Below are positions 22,088-24,097 of a stretch of 24,097 bases of DNA, in pieces. Location of the stretch: positions 1 through 24,097 of the forward strand of contig URLQ01000030.1 in assembly GCA_900548745.1 (NCBI GenBank), in the 5' to 3' direction. Under the pieces are notes generated by a model, which did not search any database, was not told the DNA's origin, and worked only from the letters and a program-made list of their open reading frames with translations. Positions within the stretch are counted from its first letter, which is position 1; the number at the start of each line of letters is the position of its first letter. Source of the stretch: an uncultured Prevotella sp. GTDB lineage: Bacteria; Bacteroidota; Bacteroidia; Bacteroidales; Bacteroidaceae. A program made the translations under genes and the position numbers.

Positions 22088-24097
22088 ATGTCATTTGCAG
22101 CATTATGTTGCTATGAAGAGCATCTTATCTTACTAATTGGTGTGCCGCATGGATTTCATTACATTATTAGAAAAACTTTACGGTCGGTAGTCCTTGTCGC
22201 CATGGTCATGCTTGCTTCTGCAAGCGGCTATGCACAGGATGCCAAACGACTGCAGAGACCTGGGCCTATGCGTCTGAAGACGCAGCTCAAGAATCTCCTG
22301 CCGTCGTCAAGAATCGCTTTGCCGCATGGCTTCAAGGCTTCAGCAAAGTCTGTTGATGCTTCAACCGTCATCTGGGGTAACACGAAGCAGAACGGTCAGT
22401 GGGGTTACTATTCGTTCAACCCTACAGCCCCGATGGAGTACAAACTATTGGGTAAGCAGGATGAGCGCATCTGCAAGAACGGTGTGCAGCTTGCCGACGG
22501 CAAGCTCTATACGTCAAGCTTCCAGCGCTACGGCGTGGGTTCAGGCGACCTGACGCTTTACACCTATGACCTCAGCACATGGACCGGCACGAAGACCACA
22601 TCCGACGACTACCGCCTTGCCGCACTGGAAACGGCACAGGCTGCCGACGGTACCGTGTACGGTGAGTTCTATAATAATGTGGCGAGCAACCAGACATACG
22701 AGCTTGGAACCGTAGACTACCGTACCAAGACACGTACCACCTTCGGAAACACACGCCGCCGCTACGTGGCAATGGGTGTGACCAGCGACAACATCCTGTA
22801 TGGTATCGCTACCGACGGCAACCTATATAAGATATCCACAACCGACGGCAGCGAGACGCTCGTCGGTTCTACAGGCGTACAGGTTGTAGAGGAAGAGGGC
22901 GATGCCCCCGGCAACCAGACCGGAGAGATCGACCAGAAGGACGACACCTTCTATTGGTATTGCTACGACTACAACTGGAACACAGCACTCTATACCGTAG
23001 ACCTCGCAACGGGCAAGGCAACGATGATTTCAGAAGACTCCGAGGAGATTACAGGTATGATAATCCCTCAGTCTACAGCTGCTGCCGATGAGGCTCCTGC
23101 TGCAGCAACAAACCTTGCAGCAACATTCAGCGGAACAAGTCTTACGGGTACTGTCAGCTTCACCGCTCCGTCAGTAAGCGGAAACGGCACTCTGCTGAAG
23201 AATACCCTCAACTATACAGTTACCGCCAACGGCACGGAAGTGGCTAAGGGCACGGTAGAACCGGGTGCCACAGCAACAGCCGACGTCACAGTGGCTGCTG
23301 CCGGCACATACACCTTCGTCGTTACCCTGTCAAATGCCGCAGGCAATTCCACCGCATCAGTAGAGCAGCAGGTAGGCGGAGGTGCAAGCGCACCGGTCAC
23401 TCTGTGGGGAAACTGCAAGCATGATTACCAGTGGGGCTACTACTCAATCAATGCCTCAGACCCTATCAAGTATACAGCCCTTGGCACACAAGACGCTCGC
23501 ATCTGCAAGAACGGTGCACAGATTGCCGACGGCAAGCTATATACCGTAAACTTCGAGCGCTATGGCGTAGGCAGCGGTGAACTGACCCTCTACACCTACG
23601 ACATCAATACATGGACCGGTACGAAGACACAGCTCGACAACTTCTGTCTTGCCGCACTGGAGACGGCACAGGCTGCCGACGGCACCGTATACGGTGAGTT
23701 CTATGACCGCACGGCAAGCAAGGAGCTGTACGAACTCGGCACCGTGGACTACCGCACACAGACACGCACCACCTTCGGCTTCACCACACGCCGCTACGTG
23801 GCAATGGGCGTGACCAGCGACAATGTGCTCTACGGTATCGACGAAGACGCCAAGCTCTATAAGATTTCAACCACCGACGGCTCCTCAACGCTTATCGGTT
23901 CTACAGGCATCGCACTGAAGGACGACTGGGGCGGACCATACGACCAGACTGGTGAGATAGACCAGAAGGACAACACCTTCTACTGGTATTCACAGGATGC
24001 CGACTTCAACACCGTGCTCTACACCGTAGACCTCAACACGGCTGCCGTAACAAAGATTGCTACGGGCGACGCCACAATGACCGGTATGATGATTGCC
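22088..24097 (+). CDS. Secreted protein with tandem propeller-like repeats, 3' end outside window
   Basis: Open frame of 670 codons running off the window end. It holds a signal peptide (RKTLRSVVLVAMVMLASASGYAQ-like core, 22169-22237), a basic linker, and two units of about 230 residues joined by an FN3-like domain (about 23086-23394, context LNYTVTANGTEVAKG). Each unit begins WGN and contains GYYS, LYTYD..TWTGTKT, ELGTVDYRT.TRTTFG, YVAMGVTSDN.LYGI, LYKISTTDGS.TL.GSTG and FYWY, the short beta-strand phrases of a propeller-like fold. Binding of surface glycans or host proteins is plausible but unproven. The start is uncertain: ATG 22088 is the outermost; GTG 22142 gives a better signal peptide; ATG 22202 would remove its charged part. 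The signal peptide suggests export. Anchoring cannot be judged because the C-terminus is missing. Confidence 0.75.
   Translation, partial: MSFAALCCYEEHLILLIGVPHGFHYIIRKTLRSVVLVAMVMLASASGYAQDAKRLQRPGPMRLKTQLKNLLPSSRIALPHGFKASAKSVDASTVIWGNTKQNGQWGYYSFNPTAPMEYKLLGKQDERICKNGVQLADGKLYTSSFQRYGVGSGDLTLYTYDLSTWTGTKTTSDDYRLAALETAQAADGTVYGEFYNNVASNQTYELGTVDYRTKTRTTFGNTRRRYVAMGVTSDNILYGIATDGNLYKISTTDGSETLVGSTGVQVVEEEGDAPGNQTGEIDQKDDTFYWYCYDYNWNTALYTVDLATGKATMISEDSEEITGMIIPQSTAAADEAPAAATNLAATFSGTSLTGTVSFTAPSVSGNGTLLKNTLNYTVTANGTEVAKGTVEPGATATADVTVAAAGTYTFVVTLSNAAGNSTASVEQQVGGGASAPVTLWGNCKHDYQWGYYSINASDPIKYTALGTQDARICKNGAQIADGKLYTVNFERYGVGSGELTLYTYDINTWTGTKTQLDNFCLAALETAQAADGTVYGEFYDRTASKELYELGTVDYRTQTRTTFGFTTRRYVAMGVTSDNVLYGIDEDAKLYKISTTDGSSTLIGSTGIALKDDWGGPYDQTGEIDQKDNTFYWYSQDADFNTVLYTVDLNTAAVTKIATGDATMTGMMIA
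22373..23065 (+). repeat. Propeller-like coding repeat, unit 1
   Basis: About 693 bases (231 codons) from TGG to the TGMII codons. It matches the unit at 23405-24094 nearly residue for residue, including the shared run LAALETAQAADGTVYGEFY. The main difference is an acidic insert-like patch (VEEEGDAPGN) against DDWGGPY in the other unit. Confidence 0.85.
23405..24094 (+). repeat. Propeller-like coding repeat, unit 2
   Basis: About 690 bases (230 codons), start spaced 1032 bases from unit 1. Similarity is high at the DNA level too (for example CGCTACGTGGCAATGGG is shared), which suggests a fairly recent duplication or gene conversion. It ends within 3 bases of the window edge, so another linker or unit may follow. 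Confidence 0.85.

Noticed and set aside
22113..22136. Possible 7-codon leader peptide (MKSILSY) before the propeller-repeat gene
   Set aside because: No attenuator-like hairpin pair or repeated regulatory codons; likely chance.
22149..22190. 13-codon frame that might feed the main frame by -1 frameshifting at the A-run near 22171
   Set aside because: The sequence is not a canonical slippery heptamer in the right phase, and a simple alternative start explains the gene.
22326..22553. Short 75-codon frame on the plus strand
   Set aside because: It lies out of frame inside the long propeller-repeat coding frame, which has clear repeat structure.
1..24097. CRISPR arrays, tRNA or rRNA genes, insertion sequences, phage genes
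   Set aside because: I found no spaced direct repeats, tRNA-like folds, transposase or integrase motifs, or terminal inverted repeats.

Overview
The window looks like chromosomal DNA of a Bacteroidales bacterium, most likely Prevotella/Segatella or a close relative. Four things support this: surface proteins that end in type IX secretion (T9SS) sorting-domain-like tails, a BspA-type leucine-rich-repeat protein, a DUF4290 gene (a family I know only from Bacteroidetes), and several promoters of the Bacteroidetes type (TTTG, about 19-20 bp, TAnnTTTG). The genus is inferred from protein style only. I saw no rRNA, tRNA, insertion sequence, CRISPR array or phage gene.

Left part, plus strand, 1-8285. 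An unrecognised gene, possibly cut by the window edge, is followed by a secreted legumain/caspase-like C13 peptidase, a secreted BspA-like LRR protein, a membrane-spanning TPR regulator with a C-terminal helix-turn-helix, and an M18 aminopeptidase. The LRR, TPR and M18 genes each have their own candidate promoter. The LRR promoter has its -7 box in the loop of a 14-bp inverted repeat. Two stem-loops lie between the LRR and TPR genes.

Middle gap, 8286-8680. No protein gene is visible. A good promoter (8465-8497) and a GC-rich hairpin with a T-rich tail (8593-8626) bracket about 120 bases without an ATG, which makes a candidate small RNA.

Minus strand, 21864 down to 8681. Twelve genes run in one direction from a well-formed promoter at 21924-21893. 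First come housekeeping genes: tsaB (tRNA t6A), DUF4290, murA (peptidoglycan), rimM (ribosome maturation), dxr (isoprenoids) and rseP (envelope-stress protease). MurA has Asp in place of the catalytic Cys, the variant linked to fosfomycin resistance. Then comes an envelope-decoration set: a phosphoethanolamine-transferase-like enzyme, two AT3 acyltransferases, a UbiA-family polyprenyl-phosphate phosphoribosyltransferase-like protein, a HAD phosphatase and a GT-C-like membrane protein. The last three could together make a polyprenyl-phosphate pentose and transfer it to a surface glycan. This is the best candidate here for an undescribed system; parts of it are inference.

Right end, 21865-24097. 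A divergent intergenic region carries one promoter for each direction. It leads into a secreted protein cut by the window end, made of two near-identical propeller-like units of about 230 residues joined by an FN3-like linker. Its start codon is unclear.
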